Source: Thiobacillus sp. 63-78
Lineage (GTDB): Bacteria; Pseudomonadota; Gammaproteobacteria; Burkholderiales; Thiobacillaceae
Direction: 5' to 3'
Length of the DNA: 64,000 nucleotides
Assembly (NCBI GenBank): GCA_001899765.1
Contig: MKWM01000011.1
Coordinates: 201,782 to 265,781, forward strand
Shown here: positions 47,790-57,446 of the stretch, piece after piece
How the letters are laid out: each line of letters opens with the position of its first letter
How positions within the stretch are numbered: the stretch's first letter is position 1
Program-made: the position numbers and the translations under genes
The notes under the pieces: generated by a model
Told to the model about the DNA's origin: nothing
The model's database searches: none
Seen by the model: the letters and a program-made list of their open reading frames with translations, nothing else

Positions 47790-48450
47790 CTATCCCGACG
47801 ATCTGAAGATCATTCTGGAAGCGGCCCTGCTGGCGGCGGTCGAGCCGCTGTCGCTGACTGATCTCAAGCGCATGTTCGAACAGGATCTGTCGAACGATAC
47901 GCTGCGCCGCGCGCTCGATGAGCTGCGCGCGCACTGGCACGGCCGTGGCGTCGAACTGGTGCAGGTGGCGGACGGCTGGCGCTTCCAGACGCGCGCCGGG
48001 ATGCAGCCCTGGCTCAGCCGGCTGAAGAACGAAAAGCCGCCGCGCTATTCGCGCGCCGTGCTGGAAACGCTCGCCATCATCGCCTACCGCCAGCCCGCGA
48101 CGCGCGGCGACATCGAAGATATCCGCGGTGTGTCGGTCAATCCCACCATCATCAAGACGTTGGAGGAGCGCGGCTGGATCGAGGCCATCGGCCACCGCGA
48201 CGTGCCCGGCCGCCCGGCGCTGTTCGGCACCACCGGGCATTTCCTCAGCGATCTCGGGCTGCGCACGCTGTCCGAACTGCCGTCGCTGGAAGAACTCGGC
48301 ACTCTTGTCACCCCCGATGAAACCGCATTGATTCCGGAATTGCTGGACAATGAGGGGCCCGGGATATTTGGCGCGGTCATCGAGATTGCCCATGCCAGTA
48401 CCGTATCTGTCAGCCCTGTCGCGGACGACATCACCACCGAGATTCCCTGA
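47770..48450 (+). CDS. scpB: Segregation and condensation protein ScpB
   Basis: 226 residues with two winged-helix domains: [24 protein letters not shown], then [33 protein letters not shown] and [23 protein letters not shown]. It is the second non-SMC subunit. The last 30 residues are a variable tail. rluB starts 2 bases after its stop. Confidence 0.95.
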   Translation: MTLQPHDYPDDLKIILEAALLAAVEPLSLTDLKRMFEQDLSNDTLRRALDELRAHWHGRGVELVQVADGWRFQTRAGMQPWLSRLKNEKPPRYSRAVLETLAIIAYRQPATRGDIEDIRGVSVNPTIIKTLEERGWIEAIGHRDVPGRPALFGTTGHFLSDLGLRTLSELPSLEELGTLVTPDETALIPELLDNEGPGIFGAVIEIAHASTVSVSPVADDITTEIP

Positions 48451-48452
48451 AT

Positions 48453-49343
48453 ATGGTCCACCCCGCATCTCCCATTCGCCGTTCGCCGACCGCTGCCAAG
48501 GGGCGCGCGGCTGCACGTCTGCAGCAGGCCACCGCGCCGGAAGCCGCGAGCGAACGTCTGCAGAAGGCGCTGGCCTCGGCCGGTCTGGGCTCGCGCCGCG
48601 AAATGGAGGAATGGATCGCCGAGGGGCGTGTGCAGGTCAACGGCGAGACCGCGACGATCGGCAGCAAGGTCGGTCCGCGCGACGTCGTCAAGGTCAGCGG
48701 CCGCCGCGTCTACCTGCGCTTCGATGAAAAGCGCACCCGCATCCTGATCTACCACAAGTCGGAAGGCGAGATCGTTACCCGCGACGACCCCAAGGGACGT
48801 GCCACCGTGTTCGACGCGCTGCCAAAACTGCGCGGTGCCAAATGGATCTCCATCGGCCGGCTCGACTACAACACCGACGGCCTGATGATCTTCACCACGT
48901 CGGGCGAACTCGCCAACCAGCTGATGCACCCGCGCTTCGAGGTCGAGCGCGAATACGCGGTGCGGGTGCTGGGCGAACTGAGCGAAGACATGATTGCGCA
49001 GTTACTGACCGGGGTGGAACTCTACGACGGCCCCGCACAACTGCAAAGCTGCTTTGCCGCGGGCGGCGAGGGCGCCAACCGCTGGTATCGCGTCGTCATC
49101 AAGGAAGGCCGCAAGCGCGAAGTGCGGCGGCTGTTCGAACACTTCGGCCTGACGGTGTCGCGCCTCACCCGGATCCGTTTCGGCCCGATCGCGCTGCCGC
49201 CGCAATTGCGCCGCGGGCAGAAGACCGAGCTCGACGATGATCTGGTCGCGCGGGTGCTGGAGTGGGCGGGCATGGCAGCCGGACCGCGACGGCAGACGCG
49301 CGGGGTAGCGGACAGGCATACCCGCAAGCCGCGCGTGCGTTGA
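48453..49343 (+). CDS. rluB: 23S rRNA pseudouridine synthase RluB
   Basis: 296 residues. An S4 RNA-binding domain (RLQKALASAGLGSRREMEEWIAEGRVQVNG) is followed by the RsuA-type catalytic domain with the Asp in GRLDYNTDGLMIFT. It modifies U2605 of 23S rRNA in E. coli. The N-terminus carries an extra basic, Ala-rich tail (about 30 residues) and the C-terminus ends in a basic tail. Confidence 0.93.
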   Translation: MVHPASPIRRSPTAAKGRAAARLQQATAPEAASERLQKALASAGLGSRREMEEWIAEGRVQVNGETATIGSKVGPRDVVKVSGRRVYLRFDEKRTRILIYHKSEGEIVTRDDPKGRATVFDALPKLRGAKWISIGRLDYNTDGLMIFTTSGELANQLMHPRFEVEREYAVRVLGELSEDMIAQLLTGVELYDGPAQLQSCFAAGGEGANRWYRVVIKEGRKREVRRLFEHFGLTVSRLTRIRFGPIALPPQLRRGQKTELDDDLVARVLEWAGMAAGPRRQTRGVADRHTRKPRVR

Positions 49344-49373
49344 GCGGCGTCACGCGCAACCCTGTACAGGGCG

Positions 49374-49781
49374 TCAGCGGCCCGTGTAGGGCGACGGCGC
49401 CTGCAATTTTTCGCGGCGTTCCTGACACGCGAGACAGCGCTTGGCGGTCGGATACGCATCCAGCCGCTTGTAGCGGATGGCGGATCCGCAGTCGATGCAC
49501 ACGCCATATTCTCCGGCTGCGAGGCGCTGCTCTGCCGCAACGATGTCGCGCACCTCTCCCACGTCGCGGATGATCTCGGCCTCGGTGATGTCACGCAGCA
49601 GCGACGCCGCCGCCGCATCGCCGGAGTCACCCGCTCCGCCCAGGAGATCGGCGTAGTGCTCATTGCTGGAGCGCGCGAGCACCTGCCGGATTTCATCGAG
49701 CAAGAGATTCTTGCGTGCGTCGATCCGCCGCGCGAAGTGTGTGATCTGTTCTGGAGTCAGGGAATTTTCAGGGCTGGTCAT
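49374..49781 (-). CDS. DksA/TraR-family zinc-finger protein
   Basis: 135 residues. An N-terminal coiled coil is followed by a C-terminal C4 zinc finger, CIDCGSAIRYKRLDAYP...RCLACQE. Proteins of this kind bind the secondary channel of RNA polymerase. It is shorter than DksA proper and lacks its long insertion, so the precise role is uncertain. It is convergent with rluB. Confidence 0.85.
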   Translation of the reverse strand: MTSPENSLTPEQITHFARRIDARKNLLLDEIRQVLARSSNEHYADLLGGAGDSGDAAAASLLRDITEAEIIRDVGEVRDIVAAEQRLAAGEYGVCIDCGSAIRYKRLDAYPTAKRCLACQERREKLQAPSPYTGR

Positions 49782-49946
49782 GGCGTCATGTCTGGCAGGG
49801 TTGAGAAACAGGCGTCGAACGGTGTTATATCCATCATCGATCTTCCACGATATATATCAAGTCCCCCGCATGAACCGGACTCCGGCAAAGCGGCTGACAA
49901 AGACACTCCGGACGCGTGCCGGCTGCAATGCGGACGGGCTGCAGGC

Positions 49947-50612
49947 TTATTTCTCGGTCATCTTTTTGATCACGCCGGCCGCCCATTCGCGGCCGCCGAG
50001 GCCGAACGCCAGCGCAAAGGCCAGGCCGATGGCGCCGAAGCCGATCTGGAAGGCCGCGGTGAGCAGGCTGGTGCCGATCTGCAACTGTTCGAGCGCCAGA
50101 AACACCACGAAAATGATCACAGCGTATTCCGACAGCGTGCTGATGGTGAGTGCGCCCTGCACACCGATATTGTTGAGGTAGGCAAATACCATGCGATTGA
50201 TGAAACGCGCCACCAGCACGCCGAACACCAGCACCAGGATGGCGACGATGATGTTGGGAATGTAGAGCACGATCTTGTTGAACAGGTCGGCCACGATGTG
50301 CAGCCCGAGGCTGTTGGCCACGGTGACGATGACGATAAGGATGACGACCCAATAGGCCAGCTTGGCCAGCAGCCGCGACAGGCTGAGTTCGAGATTGCCC
50401 TGCTTGAGGAAGGCTTCTATGCCGGTTTTGTCGGCCAGGCTGTCGAAATGCAGCACATCGAGCAGCTTGGTGACGCCGGTGCGGACCAGATTCGCGAACA
50501 GCCAGCCGATGAACAGCAGCAGCAGGGCCGCCAGCAACTGCGGGACAAACGCGGCCAGTTGCATCCAGAAAGACGTCAGGGACGAAACGAACACATCAAG
50601 TTGCTGCTGCAT
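49947..50612 (-). CDS. Membrane protein with TM-helix repeats, mechanosensitive channel-like
   Basis: 221 residues with five hydrophobic segments. Two helix repeats, of the sort LLAALLLLFIGWLFANLVRTGVTKLLDVL and IVAILVLVFGVLVARFINRMVF, are characteristic of the conserved TM-helix family found with MscS channels. A final amphipathic helix is AFGLGGREWAAGVIKKM. It has no MscS beta domain. A direct ion-channel role is inferred only. Confidence 0.75.
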   Translation of the reverse strand: MQQQLDVFVSSLTSFWMQLAAFVPQLLAALLLLFIGWLFANLVRTGVTKLLDVLHFDSLADKTGIEAFLKQGNLELSLSRLLAKLAYWVVILIVIVTVANSLGLHIVADLFNKIVLYIPNIIVAILVLVFGVLVARFINRMVFAYLNNIGVQGALTISTLSEYAVIIFVVFLALEQLQIGTSLLTAAFQIGFGAIGLAFALAFGLGGREWAAGVIKKMTEK

Positions 50613-51080
50613 GGGTCATACCTCCATTGCTGCGTAAAGGGCGCATTATAACGAACACCGAAAGACGGCCTGTGCAGCCCGTGACGCCGCCGCGGCGCAT
50701 GCACGACCTGCCCTGGCTGCGATTTCATGCATGCACTGTAGCAAATCCAGCGCCCGCGCCCGGCCCGGGAAAGCGAGGATATCAATGCCCGGGAACAGGG
50801 TGCCATCGTCATGTGTGAACGCCAATCGTCGGGTGATTGGCTGCGTGTTCCATCCGGGGCTGGAAAGCCGCGCTGAACCGATTTACCATCCAGTACGAGG
50901 CGCGCCTGCCTCGGCTGTGAATGAACCCCCGTTGACACAAAAAACCGGACAGGCCCCGACATTACGCTGCCCAACCGCTTGATACGGCATTGATTCGATT
51001 CTGTGCTTGACCCGATCAAGCCGTGCCTTGATCCCCCCAGGCTCTGGCAGTCCAGCAGAGCTGCTCCAAGGAGCCACACA
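50613..51080. other. Intergenic region with one short inverted repeat
   Basis: 468 bp between the divergent channel-like gene and the FMN oxidase. I see no convincing gene. GCCAATC-GTCGGGT-GATTGGC at 50821-50841 is a perfect 7-bp inverted repeat that could be a regulator site. Both genes on its sides read away from it, so both promoters must lie here. Confidence 0.6.
50821..50841. promoter_or_regulatory. 7-bp inverted repeat, possible operator
   Basis: GCCAATC and GATTGGC, perfect arms with a 7-base loop, in the divergent promoter region. No T-tract follows, so a binding site is more likely than a terminator. Confidence 0.35.
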
Positions 51081-52307
51081 ATGAGTGATACCACAAACCA
51101 GACCGTACCCATCGCAGTCCTTGAACCTGCGAATCAGACTCGCCGCGACATATTCCGGCTGGCGGGAGCGGGCTTCGCCGCCGCGACGCTTGCGGCCTCC
51201 GGTCTGGCACGTGCCCAGGTAGCGGAAGAAGCGGGCACGGAATCGCTGATGATCGAGCGCAAGGGCATCAACAAGGACATCCGGGTCTTCAACATCGATC
51301 TGCTTGAAGAAGAAGCCAGGCTGAAGTACAGCAATGGCGTCTATGTCTTCGTCTCCCATGGCTCCGGCGACCAGTGGACCTTGCGTGAAAACCGGCGGGC
51401 TTTCGGCGACTACGTCTTCACGCCGCACCGCATGCAGGGCATTGTGCGTAACAAGATCGATACCTCCGTCACCCTGCTGGGCGCGAAACTCCCTCATCCC
51501 GTGCTCGTGACGCCCTTCGGCAGCCACGGCCTGCATCACCCCGCAGGCGAAGTCGCCACGGCGGAAGGCGCTGCACGCTCCGGCGCCTTGCTGGCCGTCT
51601 CCAGCGCGTCCACGCGCAGCATGGAGGATATCGCCAAGGCCACCACGGGGCCGAAGTGGTTCCAGATGTACCTGACAGTGGACGCAGGAGAGTCCAGGGA
51701 AGTGCTCGTTCGGGCGCGCGATGCCGGCTACAAGGCCATCATCCTCACCATCGATGCCATCGGGCAAGGTTCATCCGATGAGTACATGCGTTTGGGCAAC
51801 CCCCGGCCCTGGCTGCCTTACGGCAACTTTCCCACCGGTAATCCCAACGCCTTCAAAACCAATCTGACCTGGAAGGATCTGGAGTTCATCGCCACGACAA
51901 CCGGATTGCCCGTGATCGTCAAGGGTGTCACGCGTGCCGAGGATGCCGTCGCGGCCGTCAAGGCGGGGGCTGCCGCCATTCAGGTGTCGAACCACGGCGG
52001 ACGTGCGCTGGATGGCACGCCTGCGGCCATCACGGTCTTGCCGGAAATCGCCCAGGCCTTGCAGGGCGACGTGCCCGTCATCATGGATAGCGGCATACGC
52101 CGCGGCACCGACATTGTGAAAGCCTTGGCGCTGGGCGCCAATGCCGTCGCCATCGGCCGGCCCCTGATGTATGGCCTGGCAGTCGGCGGCGCGGGGGGCG
52201 TGAACGGCGTCATGGAATTCATGAACCGTGAGCTGGTCAACACCGTGCTGCACTGTGGGGTGCAGAGCATCGGCAAGCTGAACGAAAGCCATGTGCGGCG
52301 CGCCTGA
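51081..52307 (+). CDS. Tat-exported FMN-dependent alpha-hydroxy acid dehydrogenase/oxidase
   Basis: 408 residues. The N-terminus carries a twin-arginine signal (TRRDIFRLAGAGFAA, with cleavage near LARAQ). The mature part is a TIM barrel of the lactate/glycolate oxidase family: PVLVTPFGSHGLHHPAGE, IVKGVTRAEDA, catalytic His in QVSNHGGRALDG, and IGRPLMYGLA. It would oxidise a 2-hydroxy acid in the periplasm. The start ATG follows AAGGAG. A periplasmic location is unusual, since most relatives are cytoplasmic or membrane associated. Confidence 0.88.
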   Translation: MSDTTNQTVPIAVLEPANQTRRDIFRLAGAGFAAATLAASGLARAQVAEEAGTESLMIERKGINKDIRVFNIDLLEEEARLKYSNGVYVFVSHGSGDQWTLRENRRAFGDYVFTPHRMQGIVRNKIDTSVTLLGAKLPHPVLVTPFGSHGLHHPAGEVATAEGAARSGALLAVSSASTRSMEDIAKATTGPKWFQMYLTVDAGESREVLVRARDAGYKAIILTIDAIGQGSSDEYMRLGNPRPWLPYGNFPTGNPNAFKTNLTWKDLEFIATTTGLPVIVKGVTRAEDAVAAVKAGAAAIQVSNHGGRALDGTPAAITVLPEIAQALQGDVPVIMDSGIRRGTDIVKALALGANAVAIGRPLMYGLAVGGAGGVNGVMEFMNRELVNTVLHCGVQSIGKLNESHVRRA

Positions 52308-52376
52308 CCGAACCTTCGGGCACGAACCCTGATATCCGGTATTCTGGATACATTAAAACTTGCGCGGGCTTCACCT

Positions 52377-52398
52377 TCCATGCTAAATCTGGCATGGA
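52377..52398. repeat. Short inverted repeat between the FMN oxidase and transketolase
   Basis: TCCATGC and GCATGGA, perfect 7-bp arms with an 8-base loop, in the 238-bp gap before tkt. It may be a terminator or a regulatory site; there is no clear T-tract. Confidence 0.3.
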
Positions 52399-52545
52399 CT
52401 GAAGCAACCTGACCTCATCCCGCCAATTCATATCAGGGCCGGGCAGGACACTTGCGTGAAGAGAACGTCTGCAAGGCAGACTGGAACACCTGAATGCTTC
52501 CGTCACGACGACGATGTCATCCTTAGACTGAATGAAGGAATCCGC

Positions 52546-54594
52546 ATGTCCGACCAACACGACGAGCTATGCATCAATACCCTGCGTTTTCTGTCGCTGG
52601 ACATGGTACAGCACGCCAACAGCGGGCACCCGGGCTTGCCGCTCGGCGCCGCACCGCTGGCCTACGCGTTGTGGACACGCCAGCTCAAGCATCATCCGGC
52701 CAACCCGCACTGGCCTGATCGCGACCGCTTCGTCCTGTCGGCCGGGCACGGCTCCGCGCTCCTCTACAGCCTGCTGTATCTGACTGGCTACAACCTCTCC
52801 CTGGATGACATCCGGCAGTTTCGCCAATGGGGAAGCAAGACGCCGGGACATCCCGAGCGCGGCCACACGCCTGGCGTTGAAGTGACCACCGGCCCGCTCG
52901 GACAAGGGCTGGCGAATGCAGTCGGCATGGCGATCGGCGAAGCGAATCTGGCTGCGCGTTATAACCGTGACGGCCACACGGTGATCGATCACCATACCTG
53001 GGCCATCGTCAGCGACGGCGACCTGATGGAAGGCGTCGCCTCCGAGGCCGCCTCGCTGGCCGGCCATCTCAAGCTGGGCAAGCTGATCTGTCTGTACGAC
53101 GATAACCACGTCACCCTGGCGGGCGGAATCGACCTCACTTTTTCCGAAGTGCGCGCCAAGCGCTTCACAGCCTATGGCTGGCAGACCATCACCGTGACCG
53201 ACGGCAACGACGTGGCCACCCTCAACGCCGCGCTGGATGCCGCCCGCGCCGAGACGTCCCGCCCGACCCTGATTCTGGTGCGCTCGCATATCGGCTTCGG
53301 TTCACCCGAGCAGGACAGCTACAAAGCGCACGGCTCGCCGCTTGGCGCCGAGGATGTGAAAAAAACCAGGGAAAAGCTTGGCTGGCCGCTCGACCCGCCG
53401 TTTCTCGTTCCGGAACCGGCGCTGGCGCATTTCCGCGAGGCACTGGATCGCGGCGCCAGGGCGGAAGCCGAATGGAATGTGCGGATGGAAAACCATGCCA
53501 GGGCATTTCCCGAACTGGCCAGGGAACTGCAAGACCGCCTGAACGGCGAGCTTCCGGCGGCCTGGGACGCCGATATTCCGGTCTTTCCTGGCGATGAAAA
53601 GGGCATGGCCACCCGCGTTGCCAGCGGCAGGATCATGAATGCGTTCGCCACGAAACTGCCGGCACTGTTTGGCGGCTCGGCCGATCTGGATCCCTCCACC
53701 CATACCGCCTTGAAAGGGCTCGGCGACTTCAATCCGGCCATGCCCGTCGGCGAGAACATCGAAGGATCCGACAGCGGCGGCTGGAGCCATGCCGGCCGCA
53801 ACCTGCATTTCGGCGTGCGCGAACATGCGATGGGCGCCATCGTCAATGGCCTCGCGGCGCACGGGGGATTCATTCCGTACGGCGCCACGTTCCTGATCTT
53901 CTCGGACTACATGCGCCCGGCGATTCGTCTGGCGGCGTTAATGGGTGTGCACGCGGTGCACGTTTTCACCCACGACAGCATCGCGCTCGGCGAAGACGGA
54001 CCGACCCATCAACCGGTGGAGCAACTGGCCAGCTTGCGCGCCATTCCCCATCTCACCGTCATCCGCCCTGCCGACGCCAACGAAACCGCGGTGGCGTGGA
54101 AAGTGGCGGTGGAAACCCGCGATCGGCCGGTGTTGCTGGCGCTGACCCGGCAGGCGGTTCCCACCCTCGACCGCCAGCGCTATGCCGACGCCGACGGCCT
54201 GCGTCGCGGCGCCTATGTGTTGAGCGATGCGGAAGATCACAAGCCGGCGTTGATCCTGATGGCCAGCGGTTCCGAAGTCGCGCTGATCCTGGCCGCCGCC
54301 GAGCGCCTGCAAAGCGAAGGCGTCAGTGTGCGCTGCGTATCGATGCCGAGCTGGGAATTGTTCGATGCCCAGCCGCAGGCTTATCGCGACCAGGTTTTGC
54401 CGCCCGACGTGCCGGCGCGGCTGGCAGTCGAACTGGGGGTGTCCCAGGGCTGGTGCCGCTATGTCGGCGCCGGGGGCGACATGCTGGGCATCGAACATTT
54501 CGGCGCGTCGGCCCCGGCCGAGATACTGCTGCGCGAATACGGTTTCACGGTAGAGAACGTGGTGGCGCGGGCCCGGGCGCTGTTGACACGATGA
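52546..54594 (+). CDS. tkt: Transketolase
   Basis: 682 residues, full length. It transfers two-carbon units in the pentose phosphate pathway and, in autotrophs, the Calvin cycle. Visible motifs are [18 protein letters not shown], the thiamine-diphosphate [13 protein letters not shown], and the transketolase signature ([14 protein letters not shown]). ATG 52546 is preceded by GAAGGAA. An upstream ATG at 52456 in frame lacks homology. No other Calvin-cycle gene is in the window. Confidence 0.97.
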   Translation: MSDQHDELCINTLRFLSLDMVQHANSGHPGLPLGAAPLAYALWTRQLKHHPANPHWPDRDRFVLSAGHGSALLYSLLYLTGYNLSLDDIRQFRQWGSKTPGHPERGHTPGVEVTTGPLGQGLANAVGMAIGEANLAARYNRDGHTVIDHHTWAIVSDGDLMEGVASEAASLAGHLKLGKLICLYDDNHVTLAGGIDLTFSEVRAKRFTAYGWQTITVTDGNDVATLNAALDAARAETSRPTLILVRSHIGFGSPEQDSYKAHGSPLGAEDVKKTREKLGWPLDPPFLVPEPALAHFREALDRGARAEAEWNVRMENHARAFPELARELQDRLNGELPAAWDADIPVFPGDEKGMATRVASGRIMNAFATKLPALFGGSADLDPSTHTALKGLGDFNPAMPVGENIEGSDSGGWSHAGRNLHFGVREHAMGAIVNGLAAHGGFIPYGATFLIFSDYMRPAIRLAALMGVHAVHVFTHDSIALGEDGPTHQPVEQLASLRAIPHLTVIRPADANETAVAWKVAVETRDRPVLLALTRQAVPTLDRQRYADADGLRRGAYVLSDAEDHKPALILMASGSEVALILAAAERLQSEGVSVRCVSMPSWELFDAQPQAYRDQVLPPDVPARLAVELGVSQGWCRYVGAGGDMLGIEHFGASAPAEILLREYGFTVENVVARARALLTR

Positions 54595-54649
54595 TGAACA
54601 GTATCGGGGCGCTGCGACTCACGTTCTGTCCCATGACGGAGAGCCTTCC

Positions 54650-54862
54650 ATGAGTCATCCATTCAAGGTCGGCGACCACGTGCGCTGGAATTCGGAAGCC
54701 GGTCTGGTGAGTGGCCGGATCACCCGGGTGCATACGCGCGACACGCTCTATAAGGGACACACGCGGCGCTGCACGCCGGAAGACCCGCAATACGAGATTC
54801 AGAGCGACAAGACCGATCACATCGCCATGCACAAGGGTGCGGCGCTGCACCGAATCCCCTGA
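54650..54862 (+). CDS. Small DUF2945-type protein
   Basis: 70 residues. HPFKVGDHVRWNSEAGLVSGRITRVH is the typical Tudor-like opening of the DUF2945 family, and YEIQSDKTDHIAMHKGAALHRI the ending. The function is unknown. It is preceded by GGAGAG and lies three bases before the DUF488 gene. Confidence 0.85.
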   Translation: MSHPFKVGDHVRWNSEAGLVSGRITRVHTRDTLYKGHTRRCTPEDPQYEIQSDKTDHIAMHKGAALHRIP

Positions 54863-54865
54863 GCC

Positions 54866-55426
54866 ATGCCGTCCAGGCGCAGTGTCACGGAGGTCGAAAC
54901 GATCTGGACGATCGGCCACTCGACCCGCACGCTGGACGCGTTTCTCGGTCTGCTGACCGAATACCGGATCGAGGCAGTCGCCGATGTCCGGCGTTTTCCC
55001 GGTTCGCGCCGCTACCCGCACTTCGCGCAGGATGCGTTGAGCGAAACGCTGCCGCGGCACGGCATCATGTACCAGTGGCTGCCGAAGCTCGGCGGCCGGC
55101 GTCAGGTGCAGCCCGATTCTCCGAACGATGGCTGGCGCAATGCCTCGTTCCGCGGCTATGCGGACTATCTTTCGACCGAGGCGTTTGCCGAAGGCCTGGA
55201 CGCGCTGCTTGCGCTGGCCCGGCAGCGGCGCACCGCGATGATGTGCGCCGAAGCGGTATGGTGGCGCTGCCATCGTGCATTGATCGCCGACACCTTGCGC
55301 GTGCGCGGCATCGAAGTGATCCACATTACCGATGCCACGCACAGCACGGTGCATCCTTACACGTCGCCGGCCCGCATCGTCGACGGCCGGCTGAGCTATT
55401 CGCTGGCGCCGGAACATCCGCCCTGA
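54866..55426 (+). CDS. DUF488-family protein
   Basis: 186 residues. TIGHSTRTLDAFLGLL, VADVRRFPGSRRYPHF, and MCAEAVWWRCHRALIAD form the DUF488 signature, with the Cys and Arg-His pair conserved. The biochemical role is not established. It is close to the DUF2945 gene, a pairing that suggests a shared transcript. Confidence 0.9.
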   Translation: MPSRRSVTEVETIWTIGHSTRTLDAFLGLLTEYRIEAVADVRRFPGSRRYPHFAQDALSETLPRHGIMYQWLPKLGGRRQVQPDSPNDGWRNASFRGYADYLSTEAFAEGLDALLALARQRRTAMMCAEAVWWRCHRALIADTLRVRGIEVIHITDATHSTVHPYTSPARIVDGRLSYSLAPEHPP

Positions 55427-55448
55427 TGGGCCTGCGCAGTTACGCCGC

Positions 55449-56192
55449 CTACCAGTAACGTTCGACGCTGATGTTTCCGGGTTCGCTGCGGCGATTTTTC
55501 CTGAGACCGCGTTCGATCAGCAATTGCTGTACGTCTTTCAGCATCTGCGGGTTGCCGCATAGCATGACCCGGCTGTCGGCGGCGCTGAACCCGATGCCTG
55601 CGCGGGCTTCCAGTTGCCCATTTTCGATCGCGAGGGGAATCCGGCCCGGCAGGGCGAAATCGGTGGATTCCCGGCTGACAAGCGGAACGAAAGCAAACCG
55701 GTCCGCATGCAATGCCTTCAAACCGTCGATCGTGTCCCGATACATGAGCTCGCTCGTCAGACGCGCGGCCTGGACCAGCACGATACGCTCGAAGCGCTGC
55801 CAGGGCTCGGCTGTTTTCAGAATGGACAGAAATGGACCGATGCCCGTGCCGGTGGCGAGCAGCCAGAGGTGACGGCCGCCGGTGATCTCGCCCAGGACCA
55901 GAAAACCGCTGGCGTGCGAGGCGACAAGGACAGGGTCTCCCGCGTTCAGGGCAGCCAGTCGCCCGCTCAACGGGCCATCCGGAACGATGGAAAAGCAGAA
56001 TTCGAGGGGATGTTCACCGGGCGCATTGACCAGGGAATAGGGCCGGCCGACTGTTTCGGCACCGATCTCCAGACCGAGTTTGATGAACTGGCCGGCCTCG
56101 AACGGTGCGATCCCGGCATCGACCTGCAGCGAAACGAGCCGCTCCGTCCACACAGTCTTGCCGACGACGCGGCCTTGCACCCATTGCTCCAT
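55449..56192 (-). CDS. fpr: Ferredoxin-NADP reductase
   Basis: 247 residues. The FAD-binding motif is RPYSLVN and the NADP-binding segment is WLLATGTGIGPFLSIL; the end VERYW provides a terminal aromatic residue stacked on the flavin. It exchanges electrons between NADPH and ferredoxin or flavodoxin, and it may serve the ISC ferredoxin here. Confidence 0.93.
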   Translation of the reverse strand: MEQWVQGRVVGKTVWTERLVSLQVDAGIAPFEAGQFIKLGLEIGAETVGRPYSLVNAPGEHPLEFCFSIVPDGPLSGRLAALNAGDPVLVASHASGFLVLGEITGGRHLWLLATGTGIGPFLSILKTAEPWQRFERIVLVQAARLTSELMYRDTIDGLKALHADRFAFVPLVSRESTDFALPGRIPLAIENGQLEARAGIGFSAADSRVMLCGNPQMLKDVQQLLIERGLRKNRRSEPGNISVERYW

Positions 56193-56383
56193 GACATCCC
56201 CTTCCGATCACCATCACACGACCCATTCCGATTCAATCTGCGAGCAACGATGTTGGCGTTGTCCGGATGAATGGCCAGCCCTTGCCCGTTTATCTGCGGG
56301 TGGAGGCAGCGGATTCAAGCGGGCATCGCGAGATTCCTCCGGGATGGGCCGCCTCATCACGCTGTCCCTTCGTTGATACGGCT

Positions 56384-57286
56384 CTACCGATCAGGGAGGT
56401 CTTCCCGCCGCAGCATGAACACGAACTGGTCGCCGCCTTCGGTATCAAGCCAGGTGAAGGGCAGGTCGGGATAGGCCGCTTCGAGCGCATCGCGATTGTG
56501 GCCGATTTCCACCAGCAGCAGGCCGCAGGGCCTGAGATGCGCTTTGGCCCCGGCCAGAATCCGCCGCGTGGCATCCAGGCCATCCTCGCCCGATCCCAGC
56601 GCCAGCAATGGCTCCGCCCGGTATTCCGGCGGCAGCATGGCGACCGATTCGGCGTTCACGTAGGGCGGGTTGCTGAGGATGACGTCGTAGGTTCGCCCCT
56701 CAAGCGCCGTGAACAGATCGGATTCGACGACCTCGATGCGGTCCGTGAGCGCATAATCGGCGATGTTGCGCGTGGCGACGGCCAGCGCATCCCGCGACAA
56801 ATCGACTGCATCGACGCGGGAATCGGGAAAAGCCAGCGCCGCCAGGATGGCGAGACAACCCGAACCGGTACACAGATCGAGTGTACTGAGCACCTCATCC
56901 GGCGCCTCGATCCATGGCGCCAGTTGCTCGTGCAGCAATCCGGCGATAAAGGAACGCGGCACGATCACACGCTCGTCGACATAGAACCGGTACTCGCCCA
57001 GCCAGGCTTCGTGCGTGAGATAGGCCGCGGGGATACGTTCCTTGACACGACGCTCGATGATGGCCTGAACCTGTTCGGATTCATCGCGCGTCAGACTGGC
57101 ATCAAGAAAGGGATCGAGCCGGTCGAGCGGCAGATGCAGGGTGTGCAGGATCAGATAGACCGCTTCGTCGAAGGCATTGTCGGAGCCGTGGCCGAAGAAA
57201 AGCCGCGCCTCGTTGAAGCGTGACACCGCGAAACGCAGCCAGTCGCGTACGGTGATGAGGGACTCGGTATCGTCGAAGTGTTTCAT
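56384..57286 (-). CDS. prmB: Ribosomal protein L3 glutamine methyltransferase PrmB
   Basis: 300 residues. The N-terminal domain is helical; the methyltransferase core has DLCTGSGCLAILAAL and the catalytic NPPY in LSNPPYVNAESV. It methylates the Gln of ribosomal protein L3. ATG 57286 gives the MKHFDDTESLITVRDWL start; an upstream ATG at 57433 is rejected because that stretch is a repeat. Confidence 0.93.
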   Translation of the reverse strand: MKHFDDTESLITVRDWLRFAVSRFNEARLFFGHGSDNAFDEAVYLILHTLHLPLDRLDPFLDASLTRDESEQVQAIIERRVKERIPAAYLTHEAWLGEYRFYVDERVIVPRSFIAGLLHEQLAPWIEAPDEVLSTLDLCTGSGCLAILAALAFPDSRVDAVDLSRDALAVATRNIADYALTDRIEVVESDLFTALEGRTYDVILSNPPYVNAESVAMLPPEYRAEPLLALGSGEDGLDATRRILAGAKAHLRPCGLLLVEIGHNRDALEAAYPDLPFTWLDTEGGDQFVFMLRREDLPDR

Positions 57287-57305
57287 TTCAATCTCGAATG
57301 ATTTG

Positions 57306-57428
57306 TCCGCGAAGGGCGCGAAGAGGCGCGAAGTAAAACCCAGGGAATCCGCTTCCGGGCAGTGGCCATTCGAAACAGGCACCATGCTTTCTGTGATGTT
57401 CTTCGCGCCTCTTCGCGCCCTTCGCGGA
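57306..57428. repeat. 28-bp perfect inverted repeat element between prmB and dapE
   Basis: The left arm at 57306-57333 (starting TCCGCGAAGGGCGCGAAG) and the right arm at 57401-57428 (ending GCCCTTCGCGGA) are exact reverse complements, with a 67-bp spacer. Both genes around it are on the minus strand. The arms are themselves made of degenerate GCGAAG units. It resembles a dispersed, MITE-like repeat, or a long RNA hairpin. Confidence 0.85.
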
Positions 57429-57446
57429 TACAAAAAAAGGGTCTAT

